Source: GCA-2746605 sp963704835
Lineage (GTDB): Bacteria; Bacteroidota; Ignavibacteria; Ignavibacteriales; Melioribacteraceae
NCBI GenBank assembly: GCA_963704835.1
Contig: CAVPHW010000020.1
Span: forward strand, 310,001 to 374,000
Direction: 5' to 3'
Length of the DNA: 64,000 nt
Part shown: positions 53,790-63,864 of the stretch, one piece after another
Layout: each line of letters opens with the position of its first letter
Position numbering within the stretch: position 1 is the first letter of the stretch
Notes under the pieces: model-generated
What the model was told of the DNA's origin: nothing
The model's input: only the letters and a program-made list of their open reading frames with translations
The model's database searches: none
Made by a program: the position numbers and the translations under genes

Positions 53790-55070
53790 ATGTTTAAGGT
53801 TCTTGTTATTGCTTATTACTATCCACCTTTGGGACTTAGCGGTGTTCAGCGAACACTTAAGTTTACCAAATATTTTAGTCAATATGGGTGGAAACCCACA
53901 GTAATTACAACTGGAAAGACCGGATATTTTGCGCATGATGAGTCGCTTCTTAAAGAAGCACTTGAGGCAAATATTGAAATTATTCGGACAGAGGCTATTG
54001 ATCCTACTTCTTTACTCAAACGTAAAGGTTCGGTTAAAATGCCATCCTCATTTTTAATGAAATTAGTGGGTAGAATTAGCAAAACGCTTTTTATACCAGA
54101 TAATAAAATATTGTGGTCAAGAAAAGCAGCTAAAGTTGCTGAAGGGATACTTACCAAAAATAAATATGATGCTATTTTCGTTTCAATTCCACCTTTTTCA
54201 TCTAGTGTTTACATAATGGATTTGAAAAAGAAATTTGATATCCCAATTTTTGTAGATTACCGTGACGCTTGGTTAACCAATCAATATAGATTTTATCCGA
54301 CACCATTTCACAGTTATAAACACAAAAAATTAGAAGACAAAGTTTTAAGAAAAACCGATCAAATAATAGTTGTTAATAGAAATATCAAAGAAGGGTTATT
54401 AAAGAATTATCCTTTCTTAAAATTCAAAGATATAGATATTATTCCTCATGGATTTGATCCTAGTGATTTTGAGAATATTACTCCATTGCCAAAAGAAAAT
54501 AATAAAATGGTTATCACATATTCTGGCATTTTCTATGAAGGTATTACACCAAAATATCTGCTTAATGCATTTAAAAAATTAACACTTGAGAAACCTGATG
54601 TCGCATCAAATATTGAGCTTCATTTTATAGGTCATTTTAAGAAGGAGAATTTAAAATTAGTTTCTATATTAAAGCTAGAAAAATTTGTAAAAATAATTGG
54701 TTATCTTGATCATTTAGAAGTAATTAGGAGAATTATCTCAAGTGATATATTATGGTTAATGTTGCCTAAAACTGATAGGATGAAGAATGTTACTCCAGGC
54801 AAAATATTTGAATATTTTGGAGCCAGAAAACCTATATTAGCTAATTTGCCAGAAGGTGTTGCAAGGAATATAATCACCGAATATGAAGCCTCATATATTA
54901 CAGATCCAAATAATATAGAGGATATTAAAAATGCTATTATTCGAAGTCATGATCAATACCTCACTAATTCTTTGCCAATTCCTTCGGAATCTTTTGTTCA
55001 AAAATATAATCGAGTGAATTTAACTGAACAATTGACCAAAATATTTCAATTTTATTTGAGAGCCGAATAA
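53790..55070 (+). CDS. GT4-type glycosyltransferase
   Basis: A 426-residue GT-B glycosyltransferase. The N-terminal half has 'VIAYYYPPLGLSGVQRTLKFTKYF', quoted in part, and 'FVDYRDAWLTNQYRF', marks of the GT4/'glycosyltransferase 4-like' group. The C-terminal half holds 'TYSGIFYEGITPKYLLNAF' and the donor-site 'TPGKIFEYFGARKPILANLPEG'. The acceptor and sugar are not evident; capsule, lipopolysaccharide or exopolysaccharide building is usual. It is an isolated glycosyltransferase amid purine and DNA-repair genes. Its stop overlaps the purD start (TAATG). Confidence 0.82.
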   Translation: MFKVLVIAYYYPPLGLSGVQRTLKFTKYFSQYGWKPTVITTGKTGYFAHDESLLKEALEANIEIIRTEAIDPTSLLKRKGSVKMPSSFLMKLVGRISKTLFIPDNKILWSRKAAKVAEGILTKNKYDAIFVSIPPFSSSVYIMDLKKKFDIPIFVDYRDAWLTNQYRFYPTPFHSYKHKKLEDKVLRKTDQIIVVNRNIKEGLLKNYPFLKFKDIDIIPHGFDPSDFENITPLPKENNKMVITYSGIFYEGITPKYLLNAFKKLTLEKPDVASNIELHFIGHFKKENLKLVSILKLEKFVKIIGYLDHLEVIRRIISSDILWLMLPKTDRMKNVTPGKIFEYFGARKPILANLPEGVARNIITEYEASYITDPNNIEDIKNAIIRSHDQYLTNSLPIPSESFVQKYNRVNLTEQLTKIFQFYLRAE

Positions 55071-56342
55071 TGAGTGCTCTAATTATTGGGTCAGGTGGAA
55101 GGGAGCATGCAATAGCTTTAAAGTTATTCGATGAAGAAAACAAACGAAAAATATTTGTTGCGCCAGGCAATGCTGGAACAAGTAAAATAGCATCAAATGT
55201 AAAATTGGATATTTCTAATCATCAAGAAATTATTGAATTTGTTCGAAATAATGCAATTCAACTAGTAATAATAGGTCCCGAACAGCCACTTGTTGATGGA
55301 TTAGCAGATTTTTTACGAAAAGAAGATGTTATTGTATTCGGACCCAATAAAAAAGCGGCAAGAATTGAAGGCGATAAAGAATTTGCTAAAAATTTAATGC
55401 AAAGTTATCACGTTCCAACCGCTAGGTTTCAAAGTTTTCAAAAAAATGAAGTATTCAAAAGCTATAGAATATCTTAAAATCGGTAAATTTCCAATTGTAC
55501 TTAAGGCTTCTGGATTAGCAGCGGGAAAGGGAGTTGTAATAGCTGAGAATTTTATTGAAGCTGAAAACGCTTTAGATGACATGATGAATAAATCTTTGTT
55601 TGGTTCGGCTGGAGATAAAGTAGTTATTGAAGAATTTCTACAAGGTCCGGAAATATCTTTGTTTGTTATCACTGATGGAGATGAGTATTACATAATGCCT
55701 TCTTCTCAGGATCACAAGAAGATTGGAGAAAATGATACCGGTAAAAATACAGGTGGAATGGGGGCATACTCTCCAGTACCCTTTGTAGACGATGAATTGC
55801 TATTAGAAATAGAAGAAAAAGTTATTAAACCAATCCTATTAGGACTTAGAAATACCGATTCCAAATTTAATGGGTGTTTATATTGCGGACTAATTAAAAC
55901 TGAAGAGGGAATTAAGGTTATTGAATTTAATTGCCGTTTTGGAGATCCGGAAATACAAGCGGTTTTACAACTTTTAGATGGAGATTTTTATGAACTATTA
56001 GAATCCACTGCAAAAGGTGATGTAAATAAGGAAGCGTTGGTACAACGGAGGTAGTTCAATTTGTGTGGTTACAGTGTCAGGCGGATACCCTGAAAAATAT
56101 GAAGAAAGGTTATGTAATTCATGGTTTGAAAGCCATTTTGATGAAGGTGTTAAAATTATTCATGCCGGGACAACACAAAAGCTAAAAAGTTATAACGTCT
56201 GGTGGACGAGTTTAAATATTGTTGCTACTTCTGAAGTAAAAATATATAACCGATTGTAGAACTATGGCTTACGACTGCTTTAGATAAAATAAATTATAAG
56301 GATATTTACTTTAGAAAAGATATTGGCATAAAATGTAAATAG
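55070..56342 (+). CDS. purD: Phosphoribosylamine-glycine ligase (multiple frameshifts)
   Basis: Second step of purine synthesis. Most of the family sequence is readable across frames: 'ALIIGSGGREHAIALKL', 'PGNAGTSKIASNV', 'VIIGPEQPLVDGLADFL', 'VLKASGLAAGKGVVIAE', 'FLQGPEISLF', 'NTGGMGAYSPVPF' and 'FNCRFGDPEIQAVLQLL'. Shifts occur at the A7 run 55440-55446 (extra A) and at 56039-56040 (extra G, giving 'ALYNGGSSICVVTVSGGYPEKY'). At least four more, in both directions, lie in 56100-56290, after which 'ALDKINYKDIYF' leads to TAG at 56340-56342. The first ~970 bases are good; the 3' 240 bases are badly disturbed. It is either a poor sequence patch or an inactive gene. Confidence 0.75.
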
Positions 56343-56602
56343 TTAATCATACTATTTCCCATCAAAATTGATTTTATTTTATCGAGAATAAATCTCTTCA
56401 TAAGATTCGTTCTAAAAAGTTTATAAAAATCTTTAAATCCACTTACCTTGCAATATGATTAAAATAATATAAAAGGTTGTTTATTTTAAACTACAGAAGA
56501 TGTCCTAAATTTAAGATTTGATTTCTAAATTATTATAAATTTGTGAAATAAAAATGGCTTAGAATTTGTTTGATTCTTAGAAGAACAAATAAATGGCTAC
56601 CC

Positions 56603-57370
56603 ATGAAAAATTTAAATATTTTAGTTATCATATTATTTGGTATAGTATATTTTTATTTTAATACTACAATTGCTCAAAGAAAACTTCCCGATGAAAAAAG
56701 AAAAATAATTAAGCATGAAACAAGCACTCCTATAAAAGATCAAACAGTAGGTCAAAGAACACCTAGAGAAAATAACTCAGATAAAATTAAAACTCGATTT
56801 CCGATAAAAGAAAACATAGAAAATCCAATTCGACCAAGAAAACCACTTTACGATAAACCTAAAATAAAAAAGCCAGAATTCACAGAAACTATTCATTTTG
56901 AAGATTATACAGAAATTGAAATTATTCAAGTTAAGGAGATAAGTGAAGTTGAAAATTACGAAGAAATAGAAAACCCATTCCCAAATTTTCCAATACGATT
57001 TATTGGTGGTGAGCTGATTTATCTTTATTCTGAACTCAATTCGAATAATATTGAAATAGATGTTTATGAAATGAATATTTCAATAAAAGTAAGATATGAT
57101 GATTACTTTTAACCGTTTGGAGTCACAATTTCATATTATGATAAAACTAAGCAGTTAGAAATATTTAACGTTACAGCTCTCCTTTGCATGAAGATAGCGT
57201 ATATGTTTTATCAAAAGATGTAATTCTTAAACATTCAGGATATGTAAATTTGAGAATTGGTTATTATGATTCAATAAATGAAAAATTCTACCCGGAAAAA
57301 TATTCAGCAAAAAAAAACTGACTTACTAATTTATATTCCTTCAATTGATGATAAACTATTTCAAAATTAA
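56603..57370 (+). CDS. Secreted protein of unknown function, interrupted
   Basis: From ATG 56603 a signal peptide ('ILVIILFGIVYFYFNTTIAQ') leads into a basic, Pro/Lys-rich region and then an acidic beta-rich domain. The frame stops at 57110-57112 (TAA after 'DDYF') but homologous-looking sequence continues in the same frame ('PFGVTISYYDKTKQLEIFNV'). It then moves to another frame ('LHEDSVYVLSKDVILKHSGY') and shifts again at the A9 run 57310-57318, before 'TDLLIYIPSIDDKLFQN' and TAA at 57368-57370. The joined product would be ~255 residues. I do not recognise a family. The damage lies in the same stretch as the purD 3' end. Confidence 0.5.
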
Positions 57371-57380
57371 TTAAGTGTCA

Positions 57381-57725
57381 CTAGCCAGGTGGCCATTTCA
57401 TTTTTCTTCCACCCAGTAGATGCATGTGAAGATGATAAACTTCTTGTCCACCATTTTCCCCACAATTAAATACTAAACGAAATCCATCCTCATAAATATC
57501 TTCATCTTTAGCAATTTTGTTAGCAGCATCATACATTTCGCCTAATAATTCAGCGTGCTCCGAACCAACAATCTCTCTAATTGTTTGAATTTCAATTTTA
57601 GGAATGATTAATATGTGGATAGGAGCTTGCGGATTTATGTCTCTGAAAGCTAATACGTTATCAGACTCATAAACTATGTCAGCTGGAATTTCTTTTGCAA
57701 TTATTTTTGAAAATATTGTGCTCAT
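57381..57725 (-). CDS. HinT-type HIT family purine phosphoramidase
   Basis: A 114-residue protein with the HIT motif near the C-terminus ('EVYHLHMHLLGGRKMKWPPG'), and 'IFSKIIAKEIPADIVYESD' plus 'AFRDINPQAPIHILIIPK' at the N-terminus, the standard HinT layout. HinT hydrolyses AMP-amine and AMP-lysine bonds. It ends 11 bases from the interrupted secreted gene and is preceded by a 125-base gap on the - strand. Confidence 0.93.
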   Translation of the reverse strand: MSTIFSKIIAKEIPADIVYESDNVLAFRDINPQAPIHILIIPKIEIQTIREIVGSEHAELLGEMYDAANKIAKDEDIYEDGFRLVFNCGENGGQEVYHLHMHLLGGRKMKWPPG

Positions 57726-57850
57726 ATTTTTTACTTCATTACGATTAAATTGAAAAAATAGTTAAGCTAAAAAACCATAAACTCGAACGACTATTCTGCG
57801 ATATAATAACAACCTTTTATGACTTACTGAACTAGTTGAAAATAACTTTA

Positions 57851-59206
57851 CTAGTTTTCTTTTGTAATATCGTATTTCTTCATTTTATTATACAAATGAC
57901 TTCTTTGAATCTCTAATGCCTCAGCCGTTTTACTAATATTCCAGTTATTGCTTTCCAACTGCTTTTCAATAAATATCTTTTCAGCTTTTTCTTTAAATTC
58001 TTGAAAGGAATTTGATATGTTAATTAATTCTTCTTTCTTAGTTTCAACTAATGGGAGCATAGAAAGAACATCATCTTTTGTAATTGGATCATTTGACGTC
58101 ATAATAATAATTCGTTCAACAATATTCCTTAGCTCTCTAACATTTCCAGACCATCTGTAGTTTTTCAATACTTCAATTGCACCTTCGGTAAAATTCTTTA
58201 ATGGAAATTTATTTTGGTTACAGATCTTAGTAGAAAAATGTTTTATCAAAAGGGGAATATCACTCTGTCGCTCTCTAAGTGGCGGCACTTTTATTGGTAT
58301 AACATTCAAACGATGAAAAAGATCTTCTCTAAAATTCCCTTCCTTTATTTCAGCTTTTAGGTCTTTATTCGTTGCAGATAAAATTCGAACATCAACACTA
58401 ATTTTACTATTTCCACCCACGCGTTCAATTATGCCTTCCTCAATAGCTCTTAAAACTTTTGCTTGTGCTTGAAAGCTCATATCACCAATTTCATCTAAAA
58501 AAAGTGTGCTCCCATTTGCTTGCTCAAATTTTCCAATTCGTTTCTGAACGGCACCAGTAAATGAGCCTTTTTCATGACCAAATAATTCTGATTCAATTAG
58601 TTCATTTGGGATTGCTGCACAATTCACTTCAATTAATTCTCTTGTAGCCCGGTCACTTTTATTATGGATTGCTTTAGCAACAAGTTCTTTTCCAGTTCCA
58701 TTTTCACCTGTAATAAGAACTCTGGATTCAGTTTTAGCTACTCTATCAATTAGATTAATTACTGAAAGAATTTTCTCACTTTCACCAACAATAATTTCTT
58801 CGTGATTTAAATTCTCTTTTAATTTTTTGTTTTCTTTTACCAAGGTTGTTTTACCAACCGCATTACGAATGCTAATGAGAAGTTTATCCCGATCAATAGG
58901 TTTCTCAATAAAATCAAAGGCTCCTAACTTGGTAGCTTTCACTGCGTTTTCTAAATTGCCATGTGCAGAAATCATGATTGTTGTTATTTCAACACCGCTT
59001 TCCCTTATCCAATTTAGTATTTCAAATCCGGTCATTTGCGGCATTTGAATATCTAGCAGTAGGGCATCATATGAATTATATTCAAGCTTTTTTAGCCCGA
59101 TGTTGGCATCAATCGTTGAATCCACATTATAATCTTCATATTCCAAAATCATGCTTATACTTTCGCAGATTTGCTTTTCATCATCAATAATGAGTATAGA
59201 TTTCAT
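57851..59206 (-). CDS. NtrC-family sigma-54-dependent response regulator
   Basis: 451 residues in three parts. The receiver (~1-120) has phospho-acceptor D52 in 'ALLLDIQMPQMTG'. The AAA+ activator domain (~138-370) has Walker A 'GENGTGKELVA', the sigma-54 contact loop 'GSFTGA' (canonical GAFTGA, a tolerated change), Walker B 'LFLDEIGD' and 'RWSGNVRELRN'. A Fis-type helix-turn-helix (~410-450) reads 'NWNISKTAEALEIQRSHLYNKM'. It should activate sigma-54 promoters such as the match at 45507. No partner kinase lies beside it on the - strand, though two histidine kinases without regulators are in the window. Confidence 0.93.
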   Translation of the reverse strand: MKSILIIDDEKQICESISMILEYEDYNVDSTIDANIGLKKLEYNSYDALLLDIQMPQMTGFEILNWIRESGVEITTIMISAHGNLENAVKATKLGAFDFIEKPIDRDKLLISIRNAVGKTTLVKENKKLKENLNHEEIIVGESEKILSVINLIDRVAKTESRVLITGENGTGKELVAKAIHNKSDRATRELIEVNCAAIPNELIESELFGHEKGSFTGAVQKRIGKFEQANGSTLFLDEIGDMSFQAQAKVLRAIEEGIIERVGGNSKISVDVRILSATNKDLKAEIKEGNFREDLFHRLNVIPIKVPPLRERQSDIPLLIKHFSTKICNQNKFPLKNFTEGAIEVLKNYRWSGNVRELRNIVERIIIMTSNDPITKDDVLSMLPLVETKKEELINISNSFQEFKEKAEKIFIEKQLESNNWNISKTAEALEIQRSHLYNKMKKYDITKEN

Positions 59207-59242
59207 ATTAGTTTCACTTAATTATCAATTAAAAAACTGTTG

Positions 59243-59893
59243 TTAATAATAAGAAAAGTAAAATAAAGAATACACTTTAAAAAAATCAGAGGGTAATAAA
59301 TGTTTATTAGTTTTAAGTGATTTTCCAAAGAATTCGCCTAGATGATTTGACTGAATATCTCTAAAATCAATTCCTCCGCTAACTTTAAATGTGGATTCAA
59401 ACATTTCAACAATCAATCCCATAAATTTAGAAAGATTTATAAATGAAACATTATAAGCTAAAAAAGCATTTCCAAAAAAGTGTGCAACTTTATCTTTATC
59501 CTGACCACCGTTAATGTTTGAATCAAAATAAACAATACCGGGAAGATTATTCCGTTTAACAATAAAGAGGGAATCGTTGACTGAAGGTAATTTGAGAAAC
59601 ATTTTAACATTAAAAAAAGGAATAGTTACCGGCATTTTGTTAAAGGGCAATGTAGCAAATGTTAGAGCTAGTAGGGCTTCAGAAATATCACCATTGTAAA
59701 ATTTTACTGCTTTATTGAAAACAGTATCCACTAAATGAAAACTTTGTGCATCTTGTCTAGCAAATTCTTCAGATGCAATATAGCTTGATAAATAAATTAC
59801 ACCATCTTCAAACGATTTATCTTGAGATAAGATAGTCGAGGAATAGATATTAAGTATCAGTAGTGGTAAAAATATGGTGCCAATTTTTAACAT
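59243..59893 (-). CDS. Exported hypothetical protein with YfiM/DUF2279-like segment
   Basis: A 216-residue protein with a signal peptide (residues ~1-23, 'FLPLLILNIYSSTILSQ'). The segment 'DKVAHFFGNAFLAYN' followed by 'GGIDFRDIQSNHLGEFFG' resembles the DKxxHF...D..D/N..G pattern of small lipoprotein-like YfiM/DUF2279 proteins. I hold this lightly. Lies 37 bases upstream of the NtrC-type regulator on the same strand, so it may be the first gene of that transcript. Confidence 0.5.
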   Translation of the reverse strand: MLKIGTIFLPLLILNIYSSTILSQDKSFEDGVIYLSSYIASEEFARQDAQSFHLVDTVFNKAVKFYNGDISEALLALTFATLPFNKMPVTIPFFNVKMFLKLPSVNDSLFIVKRNNLPGIVYFDSNINGGQDKDKVAHFFGNAFLAYNVSFINLSKFMGLIVEMFESTFKVSGGIDFRDIQSNHLGEFFGKSLKTNKHLLPSDFFKVYSLFYFSYY

Positions 59894-59970
59894 ATTTATA
59901 ATATAATAATGTTGAACAAGTTCTGAAAATTCTTCATAAATTAGAATACTTTAATTTATCTAAAAAAAAC

Positions 59971-60696
59971 ATGACTCAAAAATTTGATTATATAAGCCAT
60001 TATAAAATTGATGCTGAAGAATTCGATTATTTTGAAGAGAGAACCGGTGCAACTGAACATGATGAAAGACGTGTGCATGAATTTATTATTGACAAAATCT
60101 CGCCAAAACCAAATAACATTCTTGATGTTGGATGCGGCTCAGCTTGGTTGGCAAAATATTATACTGACAAAAATGTTAATGTTGTCTCTTTGGATTTGAG
60201 TAAAATAAACGTTCAAAAGGCGAAAGAAATTATTCCAGATAAATATCACATTCCCTTAGTTGCTGATTCTTTTACTTTACCATTTAAAAACAATAGTTTT
60301 GATTTTGTAGTAGCTTCAGAAATAATTGAACATGTAATAGATCCAAAATTATTTGCCGCAGAATTATTTAGGGTTATAAAACCTAAAGGAAAATTGATAA
60401 TAACAACTCCTTATAAAGAAAAGCTGCGTTATTATTTATGTATTCATTGTAACAAAAAAACGCCTGTTCACGCCCATATTCATTCCTTTAATGAACATAA
60501 TTTATGCAAATTATTGATTGGTGAGAATTTAGGTAAAACCCAATATTTTTTATTTGGCAATAAAATTTTAATTTTTCTAAGAACTTATGTTTTATTAAAA
60601 TTTCTACCTTTTTCAATCTGGAGTATTGTTGATAACTTTACAAACAGATTAAAAAATATTCCTGCCCATATTTTAATTGAATTTGAAAAAAAATAA
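59971..60696 (+). CDS. Class I SAM-dependent methyltransferase
   Basis: A 241-residue Methyltransf_11-type enzyme. Motif I is 'ILDVGCGSAWLAKYY' (~residues 50-64), acidic motif II is 'VVSLDLS', and motif post-I is 'DSFTLPFKNNSFDFVVASEIIEHV'-like (partly quoted). The C-terminal part carries a CxxC ('CIHCNKKTPVHAHIHSF') that is less common and may bind metal. Substrate not apparent; lipid, quinone and sugar methylation are typical. Divergent from the exported protein at 59243. Confidence 0.82.
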   Translation: MTQKFDYISHYKIDAEEFDYFEERTGATEHDERRVHEFIIDKISPKPNNILDVGCGSAWLAKYYTDKNVNVVSLDLSKINVQKAKEIIPDKYHIPLVADSFTLPFKNNSFDFVVASEIIEHVIDPKLFAAELFRVIKPKGKLIITTPYKEKLRYYLCIHCNKKTPVHAHIHSFNEHNLCKLLIGENLGKTQYFLFGNKILIFLRTYVLLKFLPFSIWSIVDNFTNRLKNIPAHILIEFEKK

Positions 60697-60771
60697 GTAA
60701 TGCTTTCTAGTGCTTGATAAACCAAAACAATTAAGTTATTTTTTTAGCAATAAAAGATTGAGGAGTTGAAA

Positions 60772-61918
60772 ATGGATTTTTCATTATCCCAAGAACAAGT
60801 TTTGATCAGGGCAAACAGTTCGTGATTTTGCTGAAAAAGAAATAAAACCAATTGCACAAAAATTAGATGAAAATGAGGAGTTCTCCCTTGAATTGACAAA
60901 GCAAATGGGGGAGTTGGGCTTGTTCGGAATGTACCTTCCTGTTAAATTTGGCGGACAAGGGATGGATACACTTTCATACATAATTGCTGTGGAAGAACTA
61001 GCTCGCATTGATGGTTCTCAAGCTGCAACTTTAGCTGCACACAATTCTTTGGGAATAGGACCAATTTATTATTATGGAACTGATGCTCAGAAGGAGAAGT
61101 ATCTTCCTCAATTATGCACAGGTAAAGCACTATGGTCTTTTGGTCTGACAGAACCTAACGCAGGTTCAGATTCTAGGGGAACAAAAACAACAGCTAAATT
61201 GGTTGACGGAAATTGGATTGTAAACGGATCAAAAATATTTATTACAAATGGCTCTACAGAAATTACAATTGGCTCAACTGTGCAAGCAGTGACTGATGAA
61301 GTTAAAGGGAAGAAAATATTTTCTACCATTATTGTTGAAAATAGTACTAAAGGCTTTAGCGCTCTACAAATGAATAAAAAAATGATGTGGCGTGCATCTA
61401 ATACATCGGAGCTTTTTTTCGATAATTGTAGCGTTCCAGAAGAAAATCTACTCGGCGATGTTGGGGAAGGTTCTCATATTATGCTAAGTACTTTGGATAA
61501 CGGAAGACTTTCTATTGCAGCAATGGGTTTGGGTTTAGCTCAAGGTGCATTTGAAATGGCTCTAAAGTATTCAAAAGAAAGAGAACAGTTCGGCAGATCA
61601 ATTTCAAAATTCCAAATCATCGCCTTTAAACTTGCAGATATGGCATTAAAAATTGAATTGGCAAGAAATTTACTTTACAAAGCATGCTGGTTGAAAGATA
61701 ATAAAAAACCATTTGCTAAAGAGGCCGCAATGGCAAAACTTTATTGTTCAGAAATTGCTAAAGAAGTTGCCGATGAAGCAGTTCAAATTCATGGTGGATA
61801 CGGATTAATGAAAGAATACGATGTTGAACGTTTTTATAGAGATCAGCGTTTATTACAAATTGGTGAAGGGACTTCTGAAATTCAACGTTTAGTTATATCT
61901 AGATACATTGGCTGTTAA
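60772..61918 (+). CDS. Acyl-CoA dehydrogenase (one frameshift)
   Basis: An FAD-dependent short/branched-chain acyl-CoA dehydrogenase of ~381 residues. From ATG 60772 the frame 'MDFSLSQEQVLI' breaks at the GGG 60808-60810; removing one G gives 'RQTVRDFAEKEIKPIAQKLD', the family N-terminus. Signatures are 'LWSFGLTEPNAGSDS', 'GSKIFITNGS' and 'QIHGGYGLMKEYDVERFYRDQR', quoted in part. The catalytic Glu is at the usual place near 'IGEGTSEIQRLVISR'. TTG/ATG starts further in would drop the first helix. It is probably linked to the carboxyltransferase on the other strand, as in leucine or odd-chain acyl-CoA catabolism. Confidence 0.9.
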
Positions 61919-61948
61919 TAAAAAAAATTTACTTGGAAAGGGAAAATT

Positions 61949-63751
61949 TTGTTTAAAAAATACTCATCTATTCTACTTTTAGTTTTGATCATATTAGGGA
62001 TATATTTTTCATATCTTTTATTTAAGGAGGTTGAAAAACAAACACTTTCCAATCAATACCAACAGCAAGAAATTTACGCAAGGCAAGCCGAAATTTCTAT
62101 TATCAATTTTTTCGATCATTTTAAACATTCTTTAAAATTTATTTCTCAAAAAGAGGAATTTAATAATCTTAATGAACAATCAGGTGAAATGCTTATAGAC
62201 TACTATGAATCTCACCTGGAAGAAATAAGTGCAATAACAAGAATTTCAGTCAATGGAAAAATTGAATTTACTTACCCTTATGTTAAAAATGTAATTGGGA
62301 AGGATGTTTCAAACCAAGCACATAATGTTAAAATATTTCAGACTCATGCTCCGGTGATTAGCGATGTTTTTATGACAGTTCAAGGTTATAATGCAATAGT
62401 TTATGCATATCCGGTTTTCAAAAATAATATATTTGATGGCTGTATTTCTCTAGTTATTCCTTTCGAATACATTGCTAACGAATTCTTGAAAGATATTACT
62501 ATTGGAGAAACTGGCAATGCATTTTTATTAAGTGAGTCTGGTATTGAACTATATTGTACTAACAAAGAGCATATTAATAAATCAATTCTTGAAACAAGCC
62601 ATGGTTACGATGATTTATCGAATATGGCAAAAAAAATGTTGAATCGTGAAAAAGGGATGAGTGAATATTCCTTTGAAGTAGATGGTACGAACAAAGAAAT
62701 TGTAAAAAAAATTGCGGTTTATAAACCAATTATTCTAGAGAATACATTTTGGTCGATAGCTGTTTTCATATCAAAAGAAGAAGTTTTAAAAGTAAACAGA
62801 GGTTTTATTATAAAATTTTTAACGCTTCTATTTTTAATGTTTCTGATTGTAATTCTTTTTACACTCTTTAACGCAAGGATAAAGAAAAAATCTGATCAAT
62901 TAATTTTACAAAAAGAACAGCAATATAAATCAGAACTTGAAAATACTGTTAAAGAAAGAACAGAAGAACTAAATAAAGTTAATGAATCTCTTAATTTAGA
63001 TATCGTTGAAAGAAAAAAGATTGAATTAGAATTACTACATGCTAAGGGCTTAGCTGAAAAATCAGAAAAAATAAAAACTGACTTTTTAGCGCAGATGTCC
63101 CATGAAATTAGAACACCAATTAACACTATTTTAAGTTTTTCCAGCCTAATAAAAAGTGAGTTGGCTCATTATGTGGATGACGAATTAAAATATGGTTTTG
63201 ATGGAATTCAATCAGCTGGAAGAAGATTGATACGAACAATTGATTTGATATTAAATATGTCCGATGTTCAATTGGGAACTTATGAATATATCCCTAAAAA
63301 AATGGATATCTGCAAAGATGTTTTAGAAAGTTTAATGGTTGAATATAGAGTTCAAATAAATGAAAAAAAATTGAATTTCACTCTTAATAATATGACAGAA
63401 AATTCAATAATAATTGCAGATTTATATACTGTAAACCAAATATTTGCAAATTTAATTCATAACGCAGTAAAATATACTTTGGATGGAAGTATTGAAATAG
63501 TCTGTGATAGAAATGCAGAAAATAAACTATATATATCTGTAATAGATACAGGAGTTGGCATCTCAAAAGAGTATTTACCAAAATTGTTTAATGAATTCTC
63601 GCAAGAAGATACGGGTTATACTAGAAAATTTGAAGGGAATGGACTTGGGTTATCCTTGGTAAAAAAATATTGCGCAATTAATAATGCAGAAATTGCAGTC
63701 GTAAGTGAGAAGGGAAAAGGGTCTAATTTTACAGTAACTTTTAATACTTAA
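61949..63751 (+). CDS. Sensor histidine kinase with Cache-like periplasmic domain
   Basis: A 600-residue kinase. TM1 is at residues ~8-25 and TM2 at ~287-310, bounding a ~260-residue periplasmic domain of double-Cache type ('ITRISVNGKIEFTYP', 'GNAFLLSESGIELYC', 'KIAVYKPIILENTFWSIAVFI' in part). A coiled coil follows, then HisKA 'FLAQMSHEIRTPINTILSFSSLI' with the phospho-His, and HATPase_c with 'NLIHNAVKYT', 'DTGVGIS', 'GNGLGLSLV'. The TTG start at 61949 gives a good signal anchor. No response regulator is adjacent. Confidence 0.9.
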   Translation: MFKKYSSILLLVLIILGIYFSYLLFKEVEKQTLSNQYQQQEIYARQAEISIINFFDHFKHSLKFISQKEEFNNLNEQSGEMLIDYYESHLEEISAITRISVNGKIEFTYPYVKNVIGKDVSNQAHNVKIFQTHAPVISDVFMTVQGYNAIVYAYPVFKNNIFDGCISLVIPFEYIANEFLKDITIGETGNAFLLSESGIELYCTNKEHINKSILETSHGYDDLSNMAKKMLNREKGMSEYSFEVDGTNKEIVKKIAVYKPIILENTFWSIAVFISKEEVLKVNRGFIIKFLTLLFLMFLIVILFTLFNARIKKKSDQLILQKEQQYKSELENTVKERTEELNKVNESLNLDIVERKKIELELLHAKGLAEKSEKIKTDFLAQMSHEIRTPINTILSFSSLIKSELAHYVDDELKYGFDGIQSAGRRLIRTIDLILNMSDVQLGTYEYIPKKMDICKDVLESLMVEYRVQINEKKLNFTLNNMTENSIIIADLYTVNQIFANLIHNAVKYTLDGSIEIVCDRNAENKLYISVIDTGVGISKEYLPKLFNEFSQEDTGYTRKFEGNGLGLSLVKKYCAINNAEIAVVSEKGKGSNFTVTFNT

Positions 63752-63864
63752 ATAAATCCAACTTCAAAATCGCTCATTTCAACACCTACTTTTTATTCTA
63801 AGATTGGTGACCAATCTGAGTTACATCTGCATTGAAACCCTGTTTGTTTACAATTTGTGTAGTA

